Assembly (NCBI GenBank): GCA_000787465.1
Contig: JSYX01000033.1
Span: 43,281 to 107,280 of the forward strand
Length of the DNA stretch: 64,000 nucleotides
Source: Thermomucor indicae-seudaticae
Lineage: Eukaryota; Mucoromycota; Mucoromycetes; Mucorales; Lichtheimiaceae
Direction of reading: 5' to 3'
Shown here one piece after another: positions 1 through 11,500 of this stretch. The position numbers were made by a program, and so were the translations under genes. Positions within the stretch are counted from its first letter, which is position 1, and every line of letters starts with the position of its first letter. A model generated the notes under the pieces. The model had not been told where the DNA came from. It saw nothing but the letters and a program-made list of their open reading frames with translations, and searched no databases.

Positions 1-2642
1 GAACGACTCGCAATGAGCGTTTTTTATATAGACGAGGCCAAACGAAAGACCCGATTCGGAGAGACTAAAAAAATTTTGTTGGAATGTGAATATGCCCGCT
101 CATTAGTCCTCTCGCCTTTTTGCTTTGCATGAGCGGCCAGGTATGGTACTTCGGATTTAGCTATCTTGCATTGTTTGGTTCACTGTCTCGCATATTTTCC
201 CAGTGTTTATTCCCTGATCTGTTTCTTTCTTTTTTTCAAAATCTTCCTGGTAGATCCCATGGACCACGTTTTCTTTCCCAGTCGTTTCCCGACTCCCGCG
301 GCTGTTCGGTATCGACCGGGTTCACAAGCGCGGGGTTGAAGATGTGGAGCCAAGGCCTATTGCATGTGGTGAATGATCGTATGGAGTAGGTCACACAAAG
401 GGGGGAGGAGGTCCTTGACCTCTTTTACGTCTGGGGCATCTTTCTTATTGGCACATCCTCTCCACTTTTGTCTTTTTCAAAACGTCATGTACAACCCAAT
501 GATTAAACATCATCCCATTCCGCTTTTCCCGCCCCGTCCCGCTTTTTCGTTGCTCTTATTGTGTACTACCCTCCCCCGCCCTCGGCGGATTCCAGAGATT
601 TCTCGGCCGACCACTAATAGTGTGATATCTCGGTACATCTGTAAACTTTGGGTGTATCTGTATTCTTGCGGGGCATTACTACTCCACGCCCTTTGTCTGA
701 CTTACCCCTCACTCGCTATTTTATGTAACCCTTTCAAGCTATACCTATGTCTGGGGCAACAACAAATGCAAAGTTGACAAACGGGGATAATTGCCGAAGG
801 AATTCACTTTTCAGTCTGCACATGGAATGGGAAAAACGCTCAGATCATGCAACTTCATGATATGATGGGCTTGGAAAAACGGGACGGGAAACTAATGTTT
901 AGCTGTATGAAGCGGGAAGTTTCCAACAAGGGTTCCTGGAGGACCCTGGGATCCATTACTAAATCGCCACTGTGATTGGTCTGCCATCAAGGAAGAATAA
1001 TGGCCCGCTTCGAAACAGCGTCATTTGACCAAAGAAAACGTTCTTCCTGCAGTATCCATAAGAGGAAATATTGAATTTGTTTCCACGGAATCCCACCAAG
1101 CCTTGTTGGCTCGAATCACCGGTCGGAAAAAGGATGCCTTTGTCCTATATAGACGGAGCACTACTGTCCTTTTCCGCTCTGGTAAAATGTGTACGCATCC
1201 TAACGTAAGGCCCCGGCACCATAATTGACGCAAATTGCAAAACGTTTCGCCCGAAGTGGTAGTTGGCATCCTTTGGACAGTTTTGCTACGGTTGTATCCA
1301 TTTTACCACGCTTTCGAAGAACAAACGTTGAGCCACAGGTTATAGCTTATAATATGATTCACGCAGCACCTGTTTTCACAATCCTCGCTATAGCACAGAT
1401 TTTTCTTTTCCGAACGCCTCTCTCGGCGCTTTGGTGTCAACACGCTTGTTCTAGCTCGTATACTGCGAGGGTCAGGATGAAATGAAAGCGTCTTGGCGAT
1501 TATATATAGTTGCTGATGCAGGCCGTACTCTCCCTCATGCAGACAACCAAACATCCGGAAGACGTATTTAATCAGGCGCAGAAGGAAAAAGCTCGTGCTG
1601 TCACTGTCACCATTGCTCATCAAAGAATGGGCGAGTGCCAATTTATGTCCAGTGCTGAAGTAAAGGAGCCGGTAGGATCAGCTTCACATTTAGTTCCTCC
1701 CATAGCCTTGACATTTTAGCACGTTGCTTAAGGCTCGATATCGTCCCTTGCTTTCAACTATGGCATGATGAATACACCTTTTCTGTCAATTGGCGATATA
1801 ATTCATTGTCCTTTGAACGATTTGGCATGTTTTACGTCAAGATCATTTTCCTGTTCTTCGTTCAAAATAACGGCTCTAAAAATGTTATCCGCTGTAATGA
1901 TCAAGTACTTAATCGATAGGCAAATGCAAGCTCAAGGTTCACAGTGCTATACATATTATTGCTGTTGAAGATCGCTAGCGGAGAAGCTCAGGAGAGACTG
2001 CTTGCACTGGGATTTCGCGCCACATCGACAGAAAGGCCCAGTTTATGTCTGTAGAAAACACACCTTGACAGCAAAGTCTACGTTTATTTCAACGTCTTTG
2101 GTCAAGTAAAGAATACCACGCAAGGCTTTGCTTCATAAACCCTTTTTTCCTGCTTACACAGCAAGAAAATACGTATGCATCAATCATCATGGCATCCAAT
2201 CAATTTTTATTTTCACCTCCCATTGGCTCGCAATAGCCCAACAACTTACTTATTGGACCACGGCTATATAGCGACCTGATAAACTGATTTCTGTATTAAA
2301 AAGGGGCAATGCGGACGCTTGTCGTCTTCCAGGCCCTGGGAAAATGCTCGAGGATTCTCTGCTGAGCAATCGGCTAGAAATAGCATTGGATCAAAAACAA
2401 GATACTCAAGAAGGCAAGCGCATCCCAAAAGGATCGCAAAGAGGGAAAAATTGGCGTATCACTTTCACGCCTTACATGTGATTTGCGTAACAAAAAGAGT
2501 GGCATAGCACTTTTTGTTTGGGTATCAAGTGGACGAAAATGACCTGCTGTTTACATTACATAACATAAAACGAAATAAAGAGACCATCACCTGTTTGCTT
2601 CTTTCTTCTTTCCCCTCTTCTTTCATTCTGTACACTTTTAGT
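1..2642. other. Long stretch without a convincing gene
   Basis: Only short open frames with no recognisable motif or codon pattern occur on either strand, so I call no gene here. The distal part looks like the promoter of the gene that starts at 2643: two inverted CCAAT boxes (ATTGG at 2222-2226 and 2252-2256) and TATATA at 2265-2270. A pyrimidine-rich tract (about 2591-2640) lies just before the start codon. Confidence 0.5.
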
Positions 2643-3764
2643 ATGCCGATCCACAAGTTCTTCAAGACCAAACGAAAGCTTAAGAACGATTCAACAGCAG
2701 GAGCGAATCATCCAGATAATTCAGGCATCCTTTCCAAACCATTCCCACCACTTGCGTCACGAGCAAAATCACCATCCGATCTACTGGACATGGTTGGCTA
2801 TCCGCGCCTTTATAACGTCTCGAGTCCGAACCTAGCTCAGCAGCAAGAGGAAGAAAACACCAAGCGACCACCGGTGGGTCCAAGACGTGTGTCATTTCAT
2901 GCTTCACCTCCTCCGCCCCCTCCACCTTTACTCATGCCAAAGCCAAAGATGGCCGTGCCACCTACTCGTCGTATGCTGCTGCGGTCTGGCTGGGCCGATA
3001 AGACATTAGTGGAAGGAGAAGAAGATCCTCCAAAGACACCAAAACTTCGTGATGCACCTTCTGAACTCGAAGCTTTGCACCAACAGTTGCTTATGTATCA
3101 GGAAGAACAGCAAGCATGGGCCAAAAGAGACGACGAACATCGTAAACGAGAAGAATGGATGCGCAAGAAACTAGAAGAAACGCAAGCGCAACTAAAGCAA
3201 TTACGCCAATATCAACAGTGGCATTCCGAGGTTTACTTCTCCGGCAATGACGACGACGAGGCCTATTGCGACCAAGATGATAACGACGACGGCGAAAAAG
3301 CGTGCTGTGATGAAGCCGGTGACGACAACGTCTATAAACAGAAAAGCTACCGCTACTCGTATTATTGCCCACGGCCATGCCGCTACAGTCATCATCACTA
3401 TCTGCCACATAGACGCAGAAGCTATGAGGAAGAAGAGGTAGAGTCTTGGCACAGCGACCCTTCGGACGAGGAAGAAGCAGAAGATTATGAATGGCCAGTC
3501 TACCATCCTCGCGCTGTACCATGGCGCTATGATCCAGCCATGGCTGCAGCAGCAATGATGTACTATCACCATAACTATCTGCGGCAAGCGGCCATGATCG
3601 CTCCGTCCATGCATCAACGTCGACGGCGGCGGACTTTATCCGATGCCAGCATGCGGTCGGCTCCCATGCAACGCCGTAGCAGTAGAGGTGGTCTAAGGCA
3701 ACGCTCATTACCTCCCGAAGCCATGCTACATGGACCATCTTCCTCTTGGCTACCAACACGCTAA
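2643..3764 (+). CDS. Low-complexity charged protein with proline run and coiled coil, unknown function
   Basis: An uninterrupted 373-codon frame. The first in-frame ATG is at 2643, behind a CT-rich leader; upstream codons of the frame have no ATG. In order I see: a basic N-terminus (MPIHKFFKTKRK), a short serine/proline region, an eight-residue proline run near residue 90, a charged heptad-like coiled coil at about residues 140-195 (rich in E, Q, K, R), an acidic D/E stretch, a tyrosine/histidine/arginine-rich stretch, a second acidic stretch, and an arginine-rich tail with RRRRTLS- and RRSSR-type sites that basophilic kinases could use. No catalytic motif or membrane segment is visible. I do not recognise the family. 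A scaffold or RNP-associated protein would fit the composition, but that is only inference. The opposite strand is also open for 222 codons because of the biased codon composition; I treat it as a shadow. Confidence 0.7.
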   Translation: MPIHKFFKTKRKLKNDSTAGANHPDNSGILSKPFPPLASRAKSPSDLLDMVGYPRLYNVSSPNLAQQQEEENTKRPPVGPRRVSFHASPPPPPPPLLMPKPKMAVPPTRRMLLRSGWADKTLVEGEEDPPKTPKLRDAPSELEALHQQLLMYQEEQQAWAKRDDEHRKREEWMRKKLEETQAQLKQLRQYQQWHSEVYFSGNDDDEAYCDQDDNDDGEKACCDEAGDDNVYKQKSYRYSYYCPRPCRYSHHHYLPHRRRSYEEEEVESWHSDPSDEEEAEDYEWPVYHPRAVPWRYDPAMAAAAMMYYHHNYLRQAAMIAPSMHQRRRRRTLSDASMRSAPMQRRSSRGGLRQRSLPPEAMLHGPSSSWLPTR

Positions 3765-5421
3765 CATATTTGCCTTTACCATTTTATCAATAGTGTCAGT
3801 CAAGTTTTTTGAGTATAAACTGTAGATGGATCAAGTGATCTGTAACTGGATCACCAATGAGCTTTTTTGTGTCTGTACCATAGCTATATCTGTAATTGTC
3901 GTATTTCTTGAGAATAATTGAGAAACACATTAGATTTTGCGTTCGTAAGACTTTTTGGCCTGCTTAAAAGAACCATTTTATGTTGGCGGTTCAATTTGGC
4001 CGTTGGCAACTTCAAGGACAATGTGAAACTATGGTAGGGCACCACTCACACAATTTTGAATGTATCTTCCACTTGTCAGCTCTCTAAGCTTATGCTCATA
4101 GTGCCAAACGACCAAAAAGCAAGTACTGTATATGAGTGAAAAAGCTAGCCACGGCACTTTATTTTATTTGAATTGGAATGTCTTGGCATCACTACCGTTG
4201 CACAGGGGCCTCCAAGCATTTGTCGAGACAAACTAGAATCGTCATGCTTGCTGCGTTTGGCATCAGTGATATATCTTGGACACGCCACACAATCCTCATG
4301 CAAGCACCAGCCCTGGAGGACTTCCTTCCCGGACGGATCTATCCTGCTAGTTATTTTCAGATAGCTTGGTCCTTTTGGGATCTTACCTGGCCCAATAGCC
4401 TTCGTAATCTGGCTCAGTGTCCTTCGGGAGTCATGCCAAAAAGAGTCTCGAATTATTTAAGACCTTGGTAGGTTGTCTGCACCAGAACATTTCTCGCCAT
4501 CAGTTACCATGGATCGAACAGGTCAAAGCAGCCCTGATCCTCAGCAAGAAGCATGTCAGGCCTACCATGTTTATGAAGATACTGTTTGCAGAAACAAATA
4601 GAAAAAGCACTTACTAACATGCACTTATCCCAGTTTCAATTTTTCTGATGCATTCGCTGTTGTTGAGACACGAAAAACTTTCGACAGCTCTAAGCCTTTT
4701 CTCTGTCAATATCTTCGAAACATTGACGTCGTATTCATCCCGCTACAAGCTCCTTTGCTTCATCATGGTCATGGCAAAAGCGCCTCATACCCATATCGCA
4801 ATTTCTGCATTGCAGACCGACAAAAACGCGTCTCCTGAGTTCTCCTCGCCCCGGAGGGCGACCTTGTTGCGAGGCATGGCAATGCATTCCCGTGGACATC
4901 TACCACGTGCGATATGCTCTATAGAAAATGGACGTATCGTGCTGGGTCCATATCATCCAGACCATCGGCAGACACGATCAGGCACCACGCCCTCAGGTGT
5001 TTGACTTTGATGACATGGGCCTCGTATTTTCGGAGGAGGTTATGTATACTTTTGCGAGATGAACCCGTCGTTCAGATCAATGGTGTTTACGGCTGGTCGA
5101 TTCGCCAATGCCGCGAACCTACGATCGTGTTGTGCCATGCGTAAACTACTTTCACGAAACCTTGCTACGCCCAAACGACGTTCGTCTCGCAGTCTGCAGA
5201 ATGACTGCGCTGTGGTTCTTTGGAGCCTGCCGTTTCCATTTCACGTCTACTTCCGCTGTCCCACGCTGCAACATGGCATTACATCAGGGAAGCACCAAAC
5301 ACTCCCCTTGCTAATCTATTAGATTTCGCGGCTCATCAGGAAAAGAGGTGGTCTGTACAGAGTATAGTCACGCAGCGCTAAGCAAATTGGTACTAATAGG
5401 ATCGTTTGTCCTTATTCTGCT

Positions 5422-5439
5422 TGCTGCTGCTGCTGCTGC
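5422..5439. repeat. (TGC)6 microsatellite
   Basis: Six perfect TGC units in non-coding DNA. Confidence 0.9.
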
Positions 5440-5884
5440 CAAGGCCTAGCAGCTCAAGTTTCCGCGGTGCTGTCTGAGGTACCTTATCTCTTCCACAACG
5501 GTTCCTTCAAAACGAAGTGTTCGATCATCGGAATTCGAACTTTGTATGCTTCTCAAAGCATAATTCCGAAACATCCCACAGTAAAATGGATGCGCTTTCC
5601 TTGTTACTGCCAGTGGTTCAGAAACTGCAGAAATGTCGTCGTACCTGCGGAGATCGCCGTTGGCTTTAATCCATAAAAGGAAATGGTTCCTCGTCATATC
5701 GGCGTATCTGAGCTGACCAACAGCATCCACCGGCTCTGGAGCGAGTACTATACAAGATGGGGATAAGCAAGCACCAACTCCAGCAGTAACTGACAACTTA
5801 GTTCAAGAGGTCCCGACATACGCTTATTGACATAGAGAGCAATAACGGGCAAGCATCAATTCTCCTACTCCTCAGTTTCGGCTG

Positions 5885-5889
5885 AGGGG
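5885..5889 (+). promoter_or_regulatory. STRE-like AGGGG motif upstream of trehalase
   Basis: AGGGG lies about 110 bp before the trehalase ATG, followed by a long CT-rich tract up to 5992. AGGGG is the core of the fungal stress response element bound by Msn2/4-type zinc fingers and often occurs in trehalose-metabolism promoters. The motif is short and could be there by chance. Confidence 0.3.
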
Positions 5890-5996
5890 ATCCGATGGTC
5901 AGTGAACGATGTCGAGAACTCCGTCATCTTAATTTACACTTTTTTCACCCACCCCTTTCTTGCTCTCTTTCTTTCTTCTTCTCCTCCTCCTTAAAC

Positions 5997-8471
5997 ATGC
6001 AAATACACGCGTCAGATCACGAAGTCGACGTTCATGCACCAGCTAGTACTTACTACACAAGTGGCAACAATGCTGGGCATAATATCAGCCGAATGAAAAC
6101 GCTTACTGTAAGCTAGTCTTGAAATGTCGTTGACAGGAAGGAAGTCGGCTTGATAACCACATTTTCGAAATGATAGGGATGGCATTCCAATTCGAGAGAG
6201 GATTCAGCTGCTTATCGTCGAAGACGAGCATCGAACGGTAAGAAAAGGCCAGCAGAAAGCGAGTGTTTGGAAAAAACCCCGGTTGGCTGATTTTGGCTCT
6301 GCTTGTTATAGATGACAAAAGCAAGGCACAAAAGTTCTTGTTGGATGTACAAGAGACCAAGCGTATTTTGATAGCCCAAGAGGACACAGATGGGGACTTC
6401 CAGATCACAGTGAATGATCTTGGCCCAAAGACATTTTCCGTCGGAACAGCCGATTCAGGCGGCTACCGAACTATTGATATCCGCGGCACATACCAACTCT
6501 CGAACCTGCTTCAGGAACTCGCATTAGCCGAGGACTATGGCCGCAAACACATCGTGCTTGATGAAGCCCGCCTCAACGAGAACCCTGTGGACCGTTTATC
6601 TCGCATGATCCGAACCCACTTTTGGAATAGTCTAACTCGTCGTATCGATGCAGATAGCCTAGAGATGATCTGTGCGGACCCTAAGAACAGGTCAGGCGAT
6701 CATAACCCGCGCATTTATGTCCCATTTGACGAAGACGAGGTCTACGACTATTACAAAAATTTAGCCGAGCAACGGCCACATTTGCATCTGCAAGTGGAGC
6801 GACTGCCCGAACGACTCACGCCCGAATACGTCAAAAGCATCAATGATAGGCCGGGTATACTTGCGCTGGCCATGACCAGGAACAGCAAAACACAGCAACT
6901 GGAAGGTGTTCCTTATGTTGTGCCAGGCGGTCGATTCAACGAAATGTACGGCTGGGATTCTTATTTCATTGCGCTCGGTCTCCTGATAGACGGCCTTGTG
7001 GATCTTGCCAAAGCCATGGTGGATAACTTTTGCTACCAGATACGCCACTATGGCAAAATCCTGAACGCCAACCGGTCCTACTACCTCTCTCGCTCACAGC
7101 CCCCGTTCCTAACGGATATGGCTCTGCGCGTCTATGAAAAGCTTTCCGAAACCGACGCTGAGGCTAACAAGGCCTGGCTGCGGGGTGTTCTTCAGGCAGC
7201 AATTCAGGAGTACCACACCGTCTGGGTCACAGAGCCTCGACTGGACCCGAAAACCGGGTTATCTCGTTTCCGTCCCGAAGGCCTGGGTATCCCGCCCGAG
7301 ACCGAAGCGTCCCACTTTGACCATGTTATTCTACCTTACGCCGAACGTGCACACTTGTCCATCGAAGAATACATGCGGCAATACAATGACGGCACCATCC
7401 GCGAGCCAGAGCTTGATGAATACTTCTTGCATGATCGGGCCGTTCGCGAGTCCGGTCACGATACCACCTACCGCTTCGAAAAGCGCTGTGCAAATCTTGC
7501 GACGATTGATCTTAACGCGCTGTTGTACAAGTACGAAACTGACTTGGCAGATGCTATTCGGGATGTGTTTGGAGATGATTTTGTGGATAGTAATGGCGTA
7601 CGGCAGACGGCAGACGAATGGTCGCAGCGGGCGAAACAGCGCCGTGAACGTATCGACAAGTATCTCTGGAACGAAGAGAAGTGCCTCTACTTCGACTATG
7701 ACACAGTGTTAGAAGAGCAGAGTACATACGAGTCCGTCACAGCATTTTGGGCCATGTGGGCCAAGTGCGCAAGCATGGAGCAAGCGGAAAAGATGACCAA
7801 GCATTCATTGCAAAAGTTTGAGGAACTAGGAGGCCTTGTATCCGGTACTGAAGAATCGCGTGGCGTCATTTCACTCGATCGACCCAATCGTCAGTGGGAT
7901 TTCCCCTTTGGATGGGCGCCACATCAGATCATGGCCTGGAAAGGGTTTGAAAACTATAACATGCCCGACATCGCCCGTCGCCTTGCTTATCGATGGCTTT
8001 ATACGTAAGTTTGACAAGCAGGAAAAATGTGTCCAGAGTTTTCCTTTCTAAGTCCATTATTTATTATTTAGCATTACCAAATCGTTTGTCGACTTCAATG
8101 GCGTTGTGCCCGAGAAGTACGACGTAGTCAGTCTTACACACAAGGTCCAAGTCGAATACGGAAACGTTGGTGTCGACTTTAAATATGTTACCAGAGAAGG
8201 ATTCGGTTGGATGAATGCCTCCTATCAAATCGGACTTACTCTCCTCAACACACAAATGCGACGCGCATTGGGCACTTGCACGGACCCAGATACTTTCTTT
8301 GCCAAAGCGCTCGAGCGACAAAACATGCTCAACGAAACACAAATGCGCCGCCGCAAATCCTCTGTGGCCGCTGCAAAAGCCATTACTCAAAACGGTCTCA
8401 TTACGGCTGCCATCACCCACATCGACGCTACCACCACCACGGGCATTTATCGCAACAAGACTTCATCATGA
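5997..8471 (+). CDS. NTH1: Neutral trehalase (cytosolic, PKA-regulated)
   Basis: Hydrolyses trehalose to two glucose molecules in the cytosol. I read four exons: 5997-6107, 6177-6237, 6312-8004 and 8072-8471, giving 754 residues, the usual length for fungal neutral trehalases. Exon 2 is only 61 nt and supplies RRRRAS with Ser56, the expected PKA site; RMKTLT at 32-37 may be a second site. Residues 82-93 ([12 protein letters not shown]) form the EF-like calcium-binding loop that links PKA/14-3-3 input to activation. Glycoside hydrolase 37 signature 1 ([14 protein letters not shown]) and signature 2 ([10 protein letters not shown]) are intact. No signal peptide is seen, which argues against an acid trehalase. 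The GT/AG phases are consistent across all joins and conserved sequence runs through each. The 3' end has AATAAA at 8541-8546, only about 13 bp from the stop codon of the convergent SMG6-like gene. Confidence 0.95.
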
Positions 8472-8540
8472 AAACATATCCCAGACCCCGACTACAACAT
8501 TATCACCATCGCGCCATCTATATCTTGCTCTTTCAATTGT

Positions 8541-8546
8541 AATAAA
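8541..8546 (+). terminator. Polyadenylation signal AATAAA of the trehalase gene
   Basis: A canonical AATAAA 70 bp after the trehalase stop. The convergent gene ends at 8559, so cleavage 10-30 nt further on would make the two transcripts overlap. Confidence 0.6.
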
Positions 8547-8558
8547 GTTCTCGTCTCT

Positions 8559-11500
8559 TTACTTTCTCGGGGTCAACTGCATCACAGCCGATACAGACAT
8601 GACTTCAATATCTCTAGCCCGTGCCTTGACGCTCAGATTACGGTCACCCGTGATCAAGCACACGCGCGCATGTTGAGCATGTTCGTCACGCTCAGGCTGC
8701 TGTGCCCACCACAAGCATGCCGAAAGCACGAGATCATCCAGATTTTTGTCCGTCTTGCCAAAAATGAACTGTTCTGATCGTATAGAGATATCGTGCATAA
8801 AATTGTTGTGTGATGTCTGGATACGAATCGAGTTGTTGCGCTGTTGTTTCGTCGCCAGCTTTTCTTCAATGAAGCGCAATGCTTCTCCAGCAATGCCGCC
8901 CAATGGAGGCGCGTTTCCCTTCAAACCATCAAGTTCCGTTACCACTGTTTTAGAGTATTTTTAATATACAGGGACATAATTTTCTCGAAAAAGGTAAGTT
9001 GACTTACCAACTAGTGGTATTACAATCGGCCATTTATCTCCGTTAATTAAGCGTTTAACGTGGTCAAAATGTCCAATAAAGCAGTTGGTGTCAAGTACAA
9101 GCGTTGTCTGACCCGGAATCACTCTTTCTCGCAATCGACACAACCGCATTTCGCGCTCTTTGGGTCTACCGGGAACGCGCCGATAACCCAACTGATTCTC
9201 TTCGTTCGTATTAACAAGCAATGCATGTAACTGTTCCCGTCGTTTCTTGAGCTGTGTCAGCACATCATCGTCTTCATCCTCGTCTACAGAATCGTTCTCG
9301 TTTGCAAAGAGTACAGCATCATCCATAGCTTGCAGCGTCGGCGCTAGCTGATCCTCTGCAGGCATGACACATTCCTCGTCTTCAGGATTTGCAGGTACAA
9401 CCTCATCCATACTGTTGTCTGTAGGAGCAGTGGACACAGACTCGGAACTTAATTGCTCGCTAAAGGTCTCGTGGAAGGTAAACGCCTCCATAACTGGATC
9501 GTAATATATTACGTAGTCCATTTGCTACGGGTCATATACCTTAGGCACCGTAGGATATTCAAAAAAATATCTCCGTTCTTACCTTAGCCAAGGTGAATCC
9601 ATAGTCCAGTATTTTGATTTTGCGTTTCAAAACCAGTGACTCTGGAGTTAAGTCATCATGCCGACTGTCTTTAGCAGAATCAAACTGTGCACCAGTGTTC
9701 GGCAATTTGCCCGTTATATCGTCTATCCAACCCAGGCCACGCAAGTACATTTCTTCTGGTAAAGCTGGTCTTGTACCGAGTACTTTCATTACCGATCTGA
9801 CAAACATGGCCTCCGCAGGCCCTTGTGTTGTACTCTTGGAAATCTCTCCATTGGTGTCACCGACATCAATGTCGTCGTCGAGCAAGTGTCTGTTTATCAA
9901 ATCATATTTGACTTCTTCCGGTAACGATCCGAGAAGCTTGTTAAGAAAGTCAACCAGTAAGGACCAAAAGGCAGGTGCGACTTTAAATGATATCTCCTTT
10001 TGCCCATTGGCTTCTGCAGTGATACTACCAATAAGGGCTTCCCATAAACTGCTTCGATAGCCATGATCATCCAAATCGATGGCTCCCTCCACCGGTCGCA
10101 AGCATATGCAGCTGACTACCATCCACTGTAGCAGAATTTCTATGTAGATCATCCATGCGCTACAGTCGCCGTGTTCCTGTGCTTCCTTATGCTCTTCTCG
10201 TCCACTCGACTCCTTGTATTTGTCAATCTCGTATGCTGTTGCTTGTTGTTCAAACGCGAACTTCTGAATGTCATAAAGATTGACTGAGACGTCAGGAAGT
10301 TGCGGAAGACACGGTGCGCAGATAGAGACGTTCTCACGTTCAGCGTACAGACGGAAGAGCCTCATAGCGATCAGGCATGCCAAGTCGATACTGTAATCAA
10401 AAATTACACTCTCTTTGACCTCAGCTAACAATGATTCGTATGTGTCACCTTTAGTAGTACGACTGTTGGTTTTCTGGTCAACATTGTTTTCGTCTGCAGC
10501 GTTTGGAACGTTTGGTCCATTGGCCGATAATGATTGCTGGGCGAAAAGTCGCTTGTTGTTAAGCGAGAATAACTTGGATACCTTGGAAGATGAATAGTCG
10601 TAGCTATAAAGCGCTGACAAGCACAAGATGATCGCTTCAAGCCAAAACATTTCCTTGCCGGATAGTGTTCGTTCGCAATTGCCACTATGATCTTCCGTGA
10701 AACGGTCGTCACCAAGACTCTCTTCTTTTGCGGCCCCTGGAAACAACCTATCAAATAGGCGACGCTTCACTTCTGCAAACTGGTCTAAGCCAATTTTGGT
10801 AAACAACATTCCATGCAGTCGTATAAACAGTGCTGCAACTGCGTCCTCTTTCCTAACTGAGAACTGTCAAACGCACTATTAATGCGCTCGTGTATATATA
10901 GTTTCCGGGGTTTAGCACATACCTCATCGTCCTTTTGCTTGAGCTTATGCTTCTTCTTTCGCTGCTGCCGCAGTCTTTCGAGATACTTGACAACCCACCG
11001 ACGGTTACTCTCAAATAACACAACCATCCCTTCGCGGGCGTTCAAAAATCCATTTCGACGAACCATAAGGCTTCTAGTACTGAAATAGAGCTTATGCAAG
11101 TCGAATAGAACGTTGCATGGTTGAATCGAAGTGGAACTGTTGATTACAAGTGACAGATGGAAGTAAAGCTTCCCTGTAGCTGGCATAAGCCAAATCGCAA
11201 GAGCGTACCACGTCCATGCTGTCTTTAATGCTTGCTGCTGATCGCAAGTCGATCCTGGGTTGACAGCATATGTCAACCGATAACGAGCAATGTCACCCCT
11301 ATACGGGATACACCTGTACCATTTGAAGCGTTTTGTTCGGCGCCACTCTTGGAGATATTGTTTCATGGATAGATCGAACGAGGCGTCATCTCCATCAAAT
11401 TCAGCCTTGTCCAATTCACGCAGCGCCAAAGCGAATCGCCGGTAAAAGTCGTCTGCTCTGTCCAAAAATTCTCCAAACAATGTTCGAAGCATACCAAGTT

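Larger units (their letters stand above)
3765..5996. other. Intergenic region, possible decayed coding sequence
   Basis: No intact gene is recognised. From about 4915 to 5315 one plus frame reads like coding sequence with a single internal stop at about 5060. A 116-codon minus frame lies at 5446-5796. Neither resembles a family I know. A (TGC)6 microsatellite is at 5422-5439. The 3' part is the trehalase promoter, with AGGGG at 5885-5889 and a pyrimidine tract at about 5941-5992. Confidence 0.4.

Noticed and set aside
1..2500. tRNA or rRNA genes
   Set aside because: I looked for B-box-like GGTTCGAAnCC and cloverleaf halves here and in the other long spacers and found none convincing.
3091..3759. 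222-codon open frame on the minus strand opposite the charged protein gene
   Set aside because: It arises from the biased codon use of the plus-strand gene and has no recognisable domain or start context.
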